A DNA stretch of 64,000 nt. It comes from Quercus robur (Eukaryota; Streptophyta; Magnoliopsida; Fagales; Fagaceae). The notes under the pieces were generated by a model that worked only from the letters and a program-made list of their open reading frames with translations, did no database searches and had not been told where the DNA came from. Each line of letters opens with the position of its first letter. Within the stretch, counting starts at the first letter, position 1. Of the stretch, positions 27,042 through 38,799 are shown one piece after another. The stretch is taken from positions 96,054,862-96,118,861 of the forward strand of contig NC_065535.1 in the NCBI RefSeq assembly GCF_932294415.1. The letters are read 5' to 3'. Both the position numbers and the translations under genes were made by a program.

Positions 27042-27700
27042 ATAACCATATGAGTTTTCTCTTAAAATATTTGAATTTAACTTTCTAATATTTTGTGAAA
27101 GAAAAAAAAATTGAATTTGATAATTGAAAAAATGGAGAACGTTAGAAGATTAAATTGTACATGGTACTTATTTCTCAAATACAAATGCACTTATATTGAT
27201 ATCAACTAGTCCATTCAATTTGCCATTGCCAAGCACATTACCATTTCAAGTACAAATTATTAAAGATGAAAACGCATAAAGAGGGAATAATTAATTATCC
27301 ATATATTCCGATACACATCTTGCCAACCGGTAATTATTGGTAAAAATAATTAAATAATGAAGACTTGAGATTAAGGATGTTGCTTTAAAACCAAAATCAC
27401 AATCAAGAAGTATCATCATCGTCATCATTACCATCATTAGTTTTAATATTATGTTGATGTTTATTGTTATATTATTTATGTTTATTTGTATTGTTATGTT
27501 AATTGAGAAATTAAATGAGGGTATTTAACCTTTTTGAGTATCTGACTATTATTATTAATAATAACTAGTTACTAACATGCACAATGCTCAGGAAAGTTTT
27601 ATCAAATATGGTAAAACAAATTTTATCTTACCAAAATTGAAAACAGTATACTCTTTCTCAAGAATGCAAAAGGTAAGGTAAGGAAAATTTTCATTTCTTA

Positions 27701-27876
27701 GGCTGTGTTTGGCTTGATGTAAAATGTTCTCTAAATGTAAAAAATTTTCAGGTGAAAATATTTTTTGGAAAGGAAAATATTTTTAGTTGTTTGGTTGTGT
27801 TTCGGAAAACATGCCGGAAAATGGTTTCTAGAAAAGTGTAAAACAATTTTCTAGTCCACCCAAAACAAACATAGCC
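27701..27876. mobile_element. Tourist-like MITE (PIF/Harbinger)
   Basis: 176 bp with inverted ends GGCTGTGTTTGG and (complement) GGCTATGTTTG, flanked by TTA on both sides. Size, TSD and tip sequence fit Tourist MITEs. Confidence 0.8.
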
Positions 27877-27879
27877 TTA

Positions 27880-29343
27880 ATAACAACTATTTATAACACT
27901 TTGTACATCAGAAAAAAGCATACTAGAATTTAAAAATTATTCTTTTAGTTTTAAACTAACTTTCTCAAACTCATTTTTTTCTTCCTACAATCTAAAACAC
28001 CGAAAACATATCTCAAAAATTAATAAAACTCAACAGAATTGCGATTCAAAACAAAAGTGTAAAAATATTTACTTCAACACCTCTCATGTGACATTAAGAC
28101 AAAAGTTGAAATAAGTGATGAGAAGAAAAAATTGGGGAAAAAGACTTTAGTATGTTTTGATATCCTTATTTTCTTTTTCTTTTTTCTCATTAAGAAGGTA
28201 CCATCATTAAACAACAGGAAAATAAAATTTGGAAATATTGTTGTGCACAAAATTGCAAGAATGCATAATTAAATTTAGAATTTGTAGTAAGGCTTTCAAG
28301 CCACAAAATAGAAGTAGGTGGCCAATCTTAAGCAAAAGTGTTGGTTACAGCCTTATCATGAGATTGAATGGTCTTGCTACTGATGGACGAGTATCAATCA
28401 TACATGATGCTATTGTTGGACTTCTCTTAAGGTTATTTGATGCTATTATTATAGATGTGGTTTGGTTGTTTGGACGACCACTATGGACGAATTAACCTTA
28501 GATTGATCCCCATCAGATACCATAGTTAATCCTAATTTTTACATATACACAAAAATTATACTCTTCTCTCTTGAAGTTTGGGGAAATGATATTTTACCCC
28601 AAACTCGAAGGGAAAAATAATTTTCCTTCAATTAATATCCGATTGACCAAACTTTATTAAATTAATATTTAAAATATTGTGTATTAACATGCCCTTTGCT
28701 TAAGGGCATGTTTTCAAAATTATCTTACTTCATAATTAAATTGACTGTTTTAAAATTTTAATTATTAAAGTGTATTTAAAAATATTATGTTTGAATTTTA
28801 CTTAGTATTTCTTTTCTTTTTTCAATGGGTTATGGAAAGATTTGCCATTACAAGTGTTTTGGTACTTTATAAATTTTACATTTTTATTCTAAATTTATCA
28901 ACCTTTTTTTTTTACTAACTATTGTTAAACTTTTGTACAGAAATTTCTATAAAAATTTAGAATAATTCATTACTAATATAAACTTGTCATTGTTGATTAT
29001 CATGCCTTATCATAGTCAACCTATATTAAAATGACTTTTTGTGTTAAAAAATTCCATATAAACTAATAAATTTTTAATGTAGATTTAAGGTTATCCAGAT
29101 AGTAACCTTCTTGAAATGTTTAATAAGAAAATCCAACATGCGTCTCTATATATATTATGTCGAGGCCTTCCAAAAAGAAAAATGAAATTTGCAAAGATTT
29201 ATATTCAATGTTCCAAGGTCTAATAAATAAAAAGTATTGTTTCTCCAAAAAAAAAAAAAAAGAGGTATAACAAGGTTTTTAAATCATAATCGATTTAGTA
29301 ATTAATTATGATTAAAGTATGAATAAATATATTGTGGGTGTAT
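27880..29343. other. AT-rich spacer
   Basis: No repeat boundary or credible gene. The 88-codon frame at 28229-28495 has no recognisable domain. Confidence 0.45.
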
Positions 29344-29505
29344 TTTTTGCTTCAGGGAAACTCATGTACTCCCTGGCATTTTTTTGCTGATGGTACTCCT
29401 TTCTCTTCAGCTCATGCTTATAAGGCAAAGGGAGGAGGGAGTTTTCTTCGATATAGGACAGCAAAAAATGCCAGGGAGTCCATGAATTTCCCTGAAGCAA
29501 AAATA
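29344..29505. other. Long near-perfect hairpin (MIRNA-like or MITE)
   Basis: A 46-47-nt arm at 29344-29389 pairs with 29459-29505 with only about two mismatches and one bulge. The 69-nt middle may pair partly (TACTCCTTT with AAGGGAGGAG). It starts and ends TTTTTGCTTCAGGGAAA and complement. Small frames are open on both strands only because the arms are complementary. No known miRNA core that I remember matches. Which strand is transcribed is unknown. Confidence 0.7.
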
Positions 29506-30837
29506 TATATTATTTTTGTTGAGAATCAAAATACGAATAAATATTAAATTTTTATAACATGGTAAAATTAAGTAAAGAAAAAACATTTAAACATCCTTAA
29601 AATATATTTTTACAAAGTTTTGGTACGTCAAGTAAAAGATAATAAGAAAAATAACATGGTACTAAATAAATTTTATATCATACCCCACGAATCACACCCT
29701 TCTTTCTTTTTTATTCTTTTTTTTATCCCTCACCCTTTCGTTTTACTTCAAGACTTCAAACATCATAGCGCATGTGGGGCTATGATTACCACATGAATAA
29801 ACAGATTTGGTTTCTTTTACTTTTGTTTTTGGCAAAAATACTTCTTTTTTTTCTTTTTTTTTTTTCTTTTTGTGTGTGTGTGGAGAAAAGATGATAAGCA
29901 AAAATACATTTTGATACCTCTTAATTTGTGTTTTCTGTCTAGTCCCCAAGTTCAAAATGGTCAATTTACACCATTGACTATGAGCGTAGAGCCAATACAT
30001 ATTACATACACACTATTGTTGATGAAAAATTCCTCCAATATAAAAGTAAAAAAACAAAATAATTACCCTTATATGTAGACAACGGCGATAAACAAAATTG
30101 TTTGAACCTCCAATCCCCTTACTAAATAGGAATTTTTGAAGAGTGTTATTTTTTGGAACTTGAAAGATTTAACTTTGTCTTAAAAATTCCTTTAAAAAAT
30201 TGTCTTCTTCCATTCCTTTTGACATTAAAATTTTCTAAAATATATCATTGTTCAAAAAGTTTTTTCTTGAAAAATATCTCATTTTTCTATGTTTAATAGT
30301 AACTTTTATCTCAAAAGAAAAAAAAAATAGCAACTTTAAAATGAGTTGAAAACTATTTTTTGACTTTACTTATTTAGCTTAGGGGGTAAGATAGTCGTTT
30401 TTTTAGAAACTTTTACGGAAAAACAACTTTATCTTATGTTAAGCTATATAAGAAAAGTCAAGAGATAAATTTATTTTAAACCATTTTTTTTTCTGATATT
30501 ACTAAACATAGAAAAATGCGAAAAATTATTTTCAGATCAGATTTTCCATTAAAACAAATGAAAATTAACAAAAAAGTTATAAATTCGCCTCCAAATTGGT
30601 TTGGAAGAATATCATCTATCCTGTTATGTATAAATTTATAAATTCATCTACATACCCCATTGTAATTATTGAATAAAAAAAAATCCATATGTATTATTTT
30701 AAATAAGTCACATTACTCATTAAATAGGTCATTAACTAAAATTATACATGAATGATTTTTGAAAAAAAAAAAAAAACACTTTAATTTCACAACATGTAAG
30801 TTTGTAGGTAATAGTTTCATATAAAAATTATCAATAA
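29506..30837. other. AT-rich spacer
   Basis: Homopolymer-rich DNA without a supported feature. Confidence 0.45.
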
Positions 30838-30993
30838 TGCTATATCCATAATATTTTCATAACAAATTTTATGTGGCAGATTATTACTGATAGACAGAAA
30901 AAGTAATTTAAGTGGTATATTCAAATTAGAACCAATAACAACTTACTATATTTAATTTTTTTATGAAAATATAGTAAAAATGTTGTATACATA
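30838..30993. mobile_element. MITE of the TGCTAC-TCC family, degraded
   Basis: TGCTATATCCATAATATTTTC ... ATGAAAATATAGTA.. with weak inverted ends; the internal block AGTAATTTAAGT and ACCAATAACAACTTA match the copies at 53107 and 62741. Confidence 0.5.
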
Positions 30994-31224
30994 ATCTTTC
31001 TAAAAAAAGTAATGAACAAAAAAATCATCAATTTCAGTTTTTTTTTGGAGATAAAAGTAATCCATTTCAGTTAGTAGTGAAATTTGGTGTGTTTCTAATT
31101 TACGGGTTAAAAACAAAAAAATCCAGTCATAAAAAAAACGCAAGGAATAAGAAGACAGGAAAAAAAAAAAAAGGTAACCGTAAAAATCTGTCATTGTACG
31201 AAAAAGGGGTCAAAATCTGACTTT

Positions 31225-31349
31225 TATATAAGATTTTCAGACCAAGCCAACGCATCCGATTCAGATTCAACAACTATTCGTCGAACTCATTCTTTCTCTG
31301 CACAACCAGTTCTTAGTTTCATCAGTCTGACAATTAAACTTTCTCAGGT
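31225..31349 (+). promoter_or_regulatory. Candidate GBA2 promoter and 5' leader exon
   Basis: TATATAAG (31225-31232) is followed after ~25 nt by a C/T-rich leader-like stretch that ends CTTTCTCAG|GTTAGAG, a good donor site. The first GBA2 coding exon begins only 5 nt after an acceptor AG (39620-39621), so an upstream non-coding exon is needed. This is the best leader I see, but it implies an ~8.3 kb intron, and closer candidates cannot be excluded. Confidence 0.3.
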
Positions 31350-31570
31350 TAGAGATCTTATGGTTCCTCTAACTGATTTTTCTATAATCTATTTATACTA
31401 TTATTTAAGGGGACCTGTTTGGATCGGCATTTTTTTTTTCCCCAAAATATTCTTATTTCTCTAAGTTTAAGTGGAGAAAAAAATAAAGGATAATTTTATA
31501 AAACTACGTTTTTTACTTCTCACTAAAACATTGCCAACAAAATAGGATCACTTTTTTTTTTTTTTTTTTT

Positions 31571-32066
31571 TTTGTGATAAACAGGACCACTTCATGGTTA
31601 AAGGTTTTCAATTTTTTTTAATAGAATTTGTTTTCCTTACTCCATGATCTCATGTTTGTTTGTTTGTATTTTTTTTCTTTAAAAAACTCCTATTAAAAAA
31701 CTATTACTATAACTTCCCATCCATCTCTTTTAAATTTAGCAAATTATTAACAAATACCTCTCCTTCTCTTTATCTTTAGTTACCACCTTTTTTTTTTTTT
31801 TTTGTGTGTGTGTGTGTGGTAAATATTACCAATCTATTGGTTAAACGTTTTCAATTTTTTTTAATAGAATTTGTTTTCCTTACTCCATGATTTCACTTTT
31901 TTTTTTTTCAAATATCTTCTTATTTATTTTTAATTTAAAGAAAAAAAAACACTCCTATTAAAAAACTATATTACTATTAACTTCCCATCCATCTCCTTAA
32001 ATTTAGCAAATTATTGACATATACCTCTCTTTCTCTTTATCTTCGGATATTATTTTTTTTTTTTAA
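31571..32066 (+). repeat. Two-copy tandem repeat, ~245-bp unit
   Basis: TTTTCAATTTTTTTTAATAG, CCTTACTCCATGAT, CTTCCCATCCATCTC and TTAGCAAATTATT recur in order, with copy starts near 31585 and 31830. A short inverted piece (GATCATGGAGTAA) follows at 32210. Confidence 0.75.
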
Positions 32067-32898
32067 GGGAATTATGTATGGTTAGTTGGTTACTTTAAAG
32101 AAAAGAAGCAAACTCTCCTAACAAAATCAAGAAGGTTTTATTATTAAAAAAAATAAAAAATAAATAAGCACGTTTTTTCATAAAAAAAAAAAAAATCAAA
32201 CAAATGTGAGATCATGGAGTAAAAGAAGAGGATGGCTACCGCATTACTGAAAAAAGTGTGGGGAAAGAAAAGTGAAGTAAAAGGAGTTTTAATTAGATTT
32301 GATGGTTGGCAGAAAAATAAAGCACGTTTTGTTATTAAAAAAAAAAAAAAAATTCAAGCATTTGTTTTTGTTTTTTTAATCTCAAACAAAAAGAATCAAA
32401 TTTAAAACAAAGTGATAAACTTCAAACTAAACAGTTTTTAACAATTTCCATCATGCACACCTTTTACTAACTCATGTTCAAATAATTTACATAACTAACA
32501 AGCACCAACACTTCTCCTTGCTATAAAAACAACACAAACTTCTCCTCCCTCAAACCGTTTCCAACAACACAAAGCAGATGCTAATGGTGAATCCTTATCA
32601 ACATCTCCCTTTGTTTACGTTTATTTACTTTTATCTCTATTTTTACTTAAATTTTTTTGTTTTTTCAACAGGAATCAACGAATCATACTAGGATTTTCAT
32701 ACCGATAGATCGAGCCTTGGCGTCTTCATCCACTCCATCAATGACTTAGTAGCTGACAACGTTAGAGAGAAGAAGCACTGAGATGTTCATGCAAACCTTT
32801 CTTTCACACTTCAAAGTGGAGAAGAATCCTTCCCATCAAAAAGTAATAGTTTTCCTTCATAAATTTCAAGCCTAAAATAGGCATTCTTAATAAATACT
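32067..32898. other. AT-rich spacer
   Basis: Poly-A/T-rich sequence without a supported gene. Confidence 0.4.
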
Positions 32899-33116
32899 AG
32901 CCTCTGAGCACGCGTGTGCTCAGAGGTTCTTCTATTTTTTTTTGTAAGGGTTAATTTAGAGCATTTATTATACTTTGAAATTACTACATTTTCCAATCAC
33001 AAAAAAAACCTAGGTGTGTGATGAGTATTATGTGTGGTGAAATAATTTTTCATCACACCCCTAGGTTTTTTTGTGATTGGAAAATGTAGTAATCCCAAAG
33101 TATAATAAATGTTCTA
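32899..33116. mobile_element. Palindromic MITE, copy A
   Basis: Begins with a 26-bp near-palindrome (CCTCTGAGCA/TGCTCAGAGG, 32901-32926). Long inverted arms follow (ATTACTACATTTTCCAATCAC and complement) meeting near 33029. The right tip is eroded. Confidence 0.7.
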
Positions 33117-33402
33117 AATTAACCATTGAGGCATAAAAGAGTAGACACCTTTTACATCACAAGGGGAGGAGAAGGTCTACCTTACTTGATTTTGATGTCA
33201 TGAGCTTTAGTGCTCGAGCAGATGGCCAAACTAATGACACTTGGGTTCATTCTTATTTCTCTCTCACTCCTTCAAACAAACAATTATACTATACTAGCTT
33301 GCTAATTCAGAATTCTTGGTGTTGCTAAAAAAGTTTTTGACCAGTTCATTACTTTTTCTCCCATCTTTAACATTTTAAATGGAATTAGCTTTTTTTTTTT
33401 TG

Positions 33403-33422
33403 TGGGGGGGGGGGGGGGGGGG
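33403..33422. repeat. Poly-G tract
   Basis: About 19 G residues after TTTTTTTTTTGT, next to the hAT MITE. True length may be uncertain because of the homopolymer. Confidence 0.8.
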
Positions 33423-33435
33423 TGATCAATACATG

Positions 33436-33994
33436 TAGGGCTGTCCATGGGTTGGGGGGGTTGGGTTTTTGCCCAACCCACAACCGACCCGTAGAAGTTC
33501 AAGTGGGCTATTTTTCAACTCGCAACCAACCCGTTACAGTAACGGATTCGTCGGTTCGGGTCACCGGATGGAGGTCGTCGGTTTTGAGTGAACCCAATAT
33601 TCACCAGTGTCCAGCGAAATGCGGCAAGATTTTGCCAAATTTGGCGAGATCTTGCTAGATCCATCCAAGATCTAGTGAGATCTCATCGAATTCAGTGAGA
33701 TTTCTGCCAAATCTTGATGAGAAATCAGCGGTTTGGCCAAATCTGGTGTTTATTATGCCAGAAATCGACAAATTTAAGTGAAAAAGTGGTCGGAATCTGG
33801 GAAAAATGGCCAGATTTTATGGTCTTCAGGCGGGTCGGAACACAGGTTTTAGAGGAATAGATCCGAAACCGACCTGCTAGCATCGGGTTTTTGGAGTCAG
33901 GACTCGAGTCCGACCGCCAGAGCAGTCGAATCGGGTGGTTCTGGGTCGGGCCCAGGCAGGTAGGGCAGGTGGCGGGTTGATCTGGATAGCCCTA
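33436..33994. mobile_element. Non-autonomous hAT element (MITE) with 8-bp TSD
   Basis: 559 bp. Inverted ends TAGGGCTGTCCA and (complement) TAGGGCTATCCA. Flanks AATACATG (33428-33435) and AATGCATG (33995-34002) match at 7 of 8 bases. Subterminal CAACCC/GGGTCGG-type repeats are typical of plant hAT MITEs. No transposase. Confidence 0.85.
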
Positions 33995-34235
33995 AATGCA
34001 TGTATAATAGTACCAAAGTAACCAAACTCCTTCAAGGTCCATAGGACAACTTAGTAAAGTTAGTGGAGTTCAAAAGCACTCTTACAGTCCATAGGGATCC
34101 ATATGAGTTATGATTTAAAAGATAAATTTCAGCTGTTGAGATTTTCATCACTATATAAGTTACAGATTTTGCCTTTACTTCAAGTAGATCCTTTTTTTTT
34201 TTTTTTTTTTTTGCTAAGTTATTTCCTACAAACTC

Positions 34236-34420
34236 TTTATAGAAAATCTCTAGGGGTGTAATTAAAAAATTATTTCACCCAAAAACGTAAAATACTCATC
34301 ACACCCCTAGACTTTTTTGTGATTGGAAAAAGTAGTAATATCAAATTATAATTGATTCAAGTTATTAACATTTACAAAAAATTAAATAAATAAATAAATA
34401 AAAGCCTCTGAGCACGTGTG
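34236..34420. mobile_element. Palindromic MITE, copy B (partial)
   Basis: Contains the central CTAGGGGTGT ... ACACCCCTAG inverted block and one half of the terminal motif (CCTCTGAGCACG at 34405). The left tip is absent. Confidence 0.6.
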
Positions 34421-34887
34421 TGATGATTTTAGTTTTATAGTTAGCAGATAAGTTTGTTGAAAGATAGCTCTCTTAGCTTTCACCATCAACAAGAATGAAA
34501 AACAAAGTGGAAAGATACTTAACGATATTTGAAAATGAGAATTGAGAAATGTAGTAGCAGCATATAAATGGGAAACAAGATTTGGATCATGGCGCATTGA
34601 TAGAACTTTGTTTATAAATGTAACTTTAGCAAATTTCACTGCTTTTGAGTTTTAGGTCTTCTGTTACAGAAAGTTTGGCTTCAAAACTTGCCTCCTATAG
34701 TAGGAGATGGTGTATACATATGTATTGAAAGTTTAAAATATTATGACAAAATTTATGATATTCTACTTTGAAAAAAAAAAAAATACACATTTATTGTTTT
34801 TAAATTTCCCTCACAATCTTTTACAAATGTTCTGCAATAGTTCTTTTCAAGGGTTTGAAGATCCCAAAAATAATATACATATGCTAA

Positions 34888-35270
34888 TAATATCATATGC
34901 ATATTATTTCTTAAGTTTTGATTTCATCAATTTTATTAAATAATTTTAAAAAAAGTTGGAACTATATCCTAAGTTTTGATTTCATTAATTTTGTTAAAGA
35001 ATTTTTTAAAAGTTAGATTTGTTCTCTAAATTAAAAGAGATTAGCCTCTGAGCATGCGCGTGTGCGCGTACTCAAAGGATATTGTTAGCATATGCATATT
35101 ATTTCTTAGGTTTTGATTTTTTCATCAATTTTGTTAAATAATTTTTAAAAAAAGTTGGAACTATATCCTAAGTTTTGATTTCATTAATTTTGTTAAAGAA
35201 TTTTTTAAAAGTTAGAACTACTCTCTAAATTAAAAAAAGATTAGCCTCTGAGCATGTGCGTGAGCACGTA
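34888..35270 (+). repeat. Two-copy tandem repeat, ~195-bp unit, each ending in the GAGCA palindrome
   Basis: CATATGCATATTATTTCTTA, AAAAAGTTGGAACTATATCC and GATTAGCCTCTGAGCATG recur in both units (palindromes near 35045-35078 and 35245-35278). The repeat suggests duplication that included a MITE tip. Confidence 0.75.
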
Positions 35271-35621
35271 CTCAGAGGTTCTTTTATTTTTTGGGTAAAA
35301 TGAGTGTGTGCTCAGAAGCTCTTTTATTTTTTGGGTAAAATTTAATAATTTGCATCCATTATAATTTGAGATTATTACATTTTCTAATCACAAAAAAAAT
35401 CTAGGGGTGCGATGAAAAAAATATATCACCCACAATTGCATTACACTCATCGCACCTTTAGGTTTTTTTTTGTGATTAGAAAATGTAATAATCCCAAATT
35501 ATAATAGATGAAAATTATTAAATTTAACCCAAAAAATAAAAGAGCCTGTAAGCATGAGCTCATTTTTCCTAAAATATAAAAGAGCCTTTGAGCACGCGCT
35601 CACACGCTTGCTCAAAGGCTA
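35241..35621. mobile_element. Palindromic MITE, copy C (most complete)
   Basis: About 380 bp with terminal hairpins at both ends (35245-35278, 35585-35618), long inverted arms (ATTACATTTTCTAATCAC and complement) and a centre near 35440. The right side carries two stacked terminal modules. Tips read TTAGCC...GGCTAG. The CTAG tip after a hairpin also recalls Helitron 3' ends, but the full two-sided palindrome favours a MITE. Confidence 0.7.
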
Positions 35622-35739
35622 GTTACTTATGATTTATGTGTTGCATTGGAAGATGTTAAATCTTTGCTTGTCTTAAGTTTGTTGGATTAATCATTTGGTT
35701 TGACCCACTTCATTTTTCACGGTGTAATTAAAAATTGAC

Positions 35740-36240
35740 GAGAAAATTCGACATGCATATATGCATGTATGTGTTATTGTGGGTATTTGTGTGTCTGAAA
35801 GTATGCATTTTTGTACATGTGTGTGTCTATGGTGAGGTGTCATGAACTTTCTGTGATGCAAATTAATTAGATGAATTTTGCTGGGAAATGGGTTATGGAA
35901 AAAATAGACATGCATATATGTATGTATGTATGTGTTAGTGTTTATGGGTATTTGTGTGTCTGAAAGTATGCATTTTTGTACATGTGTGTGTTATGGTGAT
36001 TTGGTGAGTTGTCATGAAGTTTCTATGATGCAAATTAACCAGATGAATTTTGCTGGGAAATGGGCTATGGAAAAAATCGACATGCATATATATGTATGTA
36101 TGTGTTACTGTTTGTGGGTTTTTGTGTGTCTAAAAATGTGCATTTTTGTTCATGTTTGTATGATGATTGGTGAGTTGTCATGAAGTTTCTATGATTCAAA
36201 ATAATCAGATGAAATTTTGTTTGGAAATGGTTTATGGATA
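35740..36240 (+). repeat. Minisatellite, ~165-bp unit
   Basis: Three full units and a partial one, each with GACATGCATATA, TATTTGTGTGTCT, GTCATGAA and AGATGAATTTTGCTGGGAAA. A further partial unit lies at 38641-38712 beyond the inserted element. Confidence 0.8.
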
Positions 36241-36250
36241 ATTTATGAAG

Positions 36251-38634
36251 TGAGATATTTTTGGGACCACACATGCCCCACCTACCCATTCACTACCCAC
36301 CACTCATCTCACACTACCATTTCATCACTTGGCCGGCCATCCTTCTTCTTATTTTCTTTTTTTTCTTTTCTTTTCTCTCATACACTCCTCTCTGCTCTTA
36401 TATCCTCTCATCGGTACTTCCACACCACAACCACCACCATTTCCACCATCATTTTCCAGAAAGATCATCGGAAAATTTTGAGAACCTATAAACATCTTCA
36501 CATCCTTTTTGAGGTAAAAATTTCTAATCTTTTTTGTGGGTTTTACACTTTTGCTTGAGGTTATTTTTATCTAAACTTTAATAATGATACTCATGTGATT
36601 TATGAGTATTGAAAGTGATATTTATGTGTTGGTATGTATGGGTTTTGTATTGGTGGAATTATTTGATGATTGGGTATATGGTTTGTGCTAATGATGACTA
36701 TTTAAGATTTATGTATGGTGGAAAATTAAGGGGTTTTGAGTTATAACATGTGATGGTTGGTAAATCTAATTTTTCCATTGCCATTGGGTTTATTTGGAGT
36801 TAGTTGAAGTTCTAACTTTCTTGTTTTGGAGGATTATTTGATTTTGCTTTCGTAGGTCTCTTAATGATGTAGTGTAAATTTTATGGAAGCTAGTCATAAT
36901 GTTGGGGATGATATTAAATGGGTTAACCTTATAAATTGGAGTTTATGCCTTGTGAATCAATTTGTTGAGAAACTTTAGGAGTAGAATATATTATTATCGA
37001 TAAGGTTAAATACTAGGCTTGCCTAATTAAGTGCTCATTTGACAATTCCTAAATTGTAGCTAGATACAATTTCAAGCTCTATGCTTATTATGATAGATTT
37101 ACTTGATATTGTTTAGGTTCTAGCTAATCTCCTTGGAGCTTGGAGAATTAGGCTTTTGCAGTTGCGAGGTAAGTAACTTTTTAATGGGATTTTTGAAAAA
37201 TAAACATGTTGCATAAATGTTGTTTTTGGGTTAGACACTTTTTTGGAAACTACCTATGAAAATTATATTTTCCTAAAAACTATTGTGTCGTAACCTTAAT
37301 ATATGTATGATTATATATGAAAATGCATCATATTTGGTATTGCATTTGGGGAAATGCATGAATTTGTCAATATGGAAAAATGAGCATCTTTTATTTAACT
37401 TTTGATAAGGAAATCTTGGATTTTATGGTATATTAGAAAATTTAAAGATGCTTGTCTTGTTATGTGGGAAATTAATAGAAAATCTATTGACAAGAATGAA
37501 GTTAAAAACCTTACAAACTTTGTAGAAGTTAGATTATTTAAGATTTTTCTGAAACTACCTGGATATAAACTATGTGTTTCAAAATAATGTAACCTATGAG
37601 TTTTATGTGGTTTTAACACTATGCCATGTGTGATTTTTCGATGATCACCCGATTTGGTTTCCGTAGTCTTTGTGACAATGGAATCAAATCTAGGTTAGTG
37701 CCATTTTACTTTGAATGACGCGTTCTTTCCTCCTACCCATGGGGGGAAGAGGTTCCTTAATTGTGTGTGGGTGAGGCTGCTGTCTATGGGGCCAAAAGAC
37801 CACATGTAAAAGAGGTCCTATTTGACGCGCTATTTATGCTGCCCATGGGGGGAGAGAAAAATCTTGAGGGTATGGGTGAGGCTGCTGTCCATGGGGCTAA
37901 GAGTCTGCATACTAGAGAGGACAATATCATGCCAGTTGTGAATGGGTGGATCCCCTGACCGGTCTATGTGGTAGTGTGGTATATTTGTGATAATTTACCT
38001 TGTGTTAGATATTATGGCCTTGAAAATTATATTGTTGGTGCTCACAGATTATGGTATATAGTTTCAAGGTATTTACTTTGAGAAACCTTGTATTTCATTA
38101 TTAAATCATTCTTGTCATATCATATTATTGTTGAAAATGAAACTTGCATTTCCCCCACCCCCATTAATTATGCTACTTACTGAGCTCTGTCTCATTCTAT
38201 TATTTTATAAAATTTTCAAAGTAGACAACAATATTTTGAGACAGCTTTTTGGTGGCTAATAATAGTTAGACTAACTATTAATGGAGGCTGAACTTTTGTA
38301 ATGGAGATATTAGATGATGTACATTTTAGAATAGACTTGACTCATTCTTTTGTTTATTATAGTGGTTGTGACTTTATTCCCACTGATGGGACAAGCTAAT
38401 GATATGTAATTATTTATTCAGACCTTCATTCTTTTGTGACCAATGGTTATTGTATTTATTGCACAGAGCTTTGACATACCTTGAGAGTATATTTAATGGA
38501 ATTATTATGATAACTCTTGATGTTGGTACTTGATATGATTTTATTTGGATTGAATTGTCAAAATGAACAAAATCTACAAGTACTTTGAGATGTCTTTCTC
38601 ATGCTTTGGACCCTATGGGGTTTGGGGCGTGACA
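36251..38634 (+). mobile_element. Probable large gypsy solo LTR inserted in the minisatellite
   Basis: The 2.4 kb separating minisatellite units ends GGGGTTTGGGGCGTGACA and contains ACTTACTGAGCTCTGTCTC near 38176, both reminiscent of plant chromovirus-type LTRs. C/T-rich leader-like sequence follows the left boundary (36290-36480). No TSD could be assigned and the left end is approximate. Confidence 0.45.
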
Positions 38635-38640
38635 GTGACT

Positions 38641-38729
38641 ATAGGTGATTGGTGAGTAATGAAGTTTCTATGATGCAAAGTAATCAGATGAATTTTGCTA
38701 TGAAATGGGTTATGATTCTTTTGAATATG

Positions 38730-38771
<42 letters not shown>

Positions 38772-38790
38772 GTATGAATTTTACAGAAGT
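38641..38790 (+). repeat. Partial minisatellite unit and (GA)n tract
   Basis: GGTGATTGGTGAGTAATGAA and following 60 bp match the ~165-bp unit. A GA tract (about 38741-38766) comes next. Confidence 0.7.
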
Positions 38791-38799
38791 TGGAAGTTT

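Noticed and set aside
35241..35621. Helitron 3' end (hairpin plus CTAG)
   Set aside because: The element is symmetric with hairpins at both ends, and no TC 5' terminus was found, so a palindromic MITE fits better.
36217..36558. 113-codon frame in C/T-rich sequence
   Set aside because: Pro/His/Phe/Ser-rich product of a pyrimidine-rich leader-like stretch inside the probable LTR.
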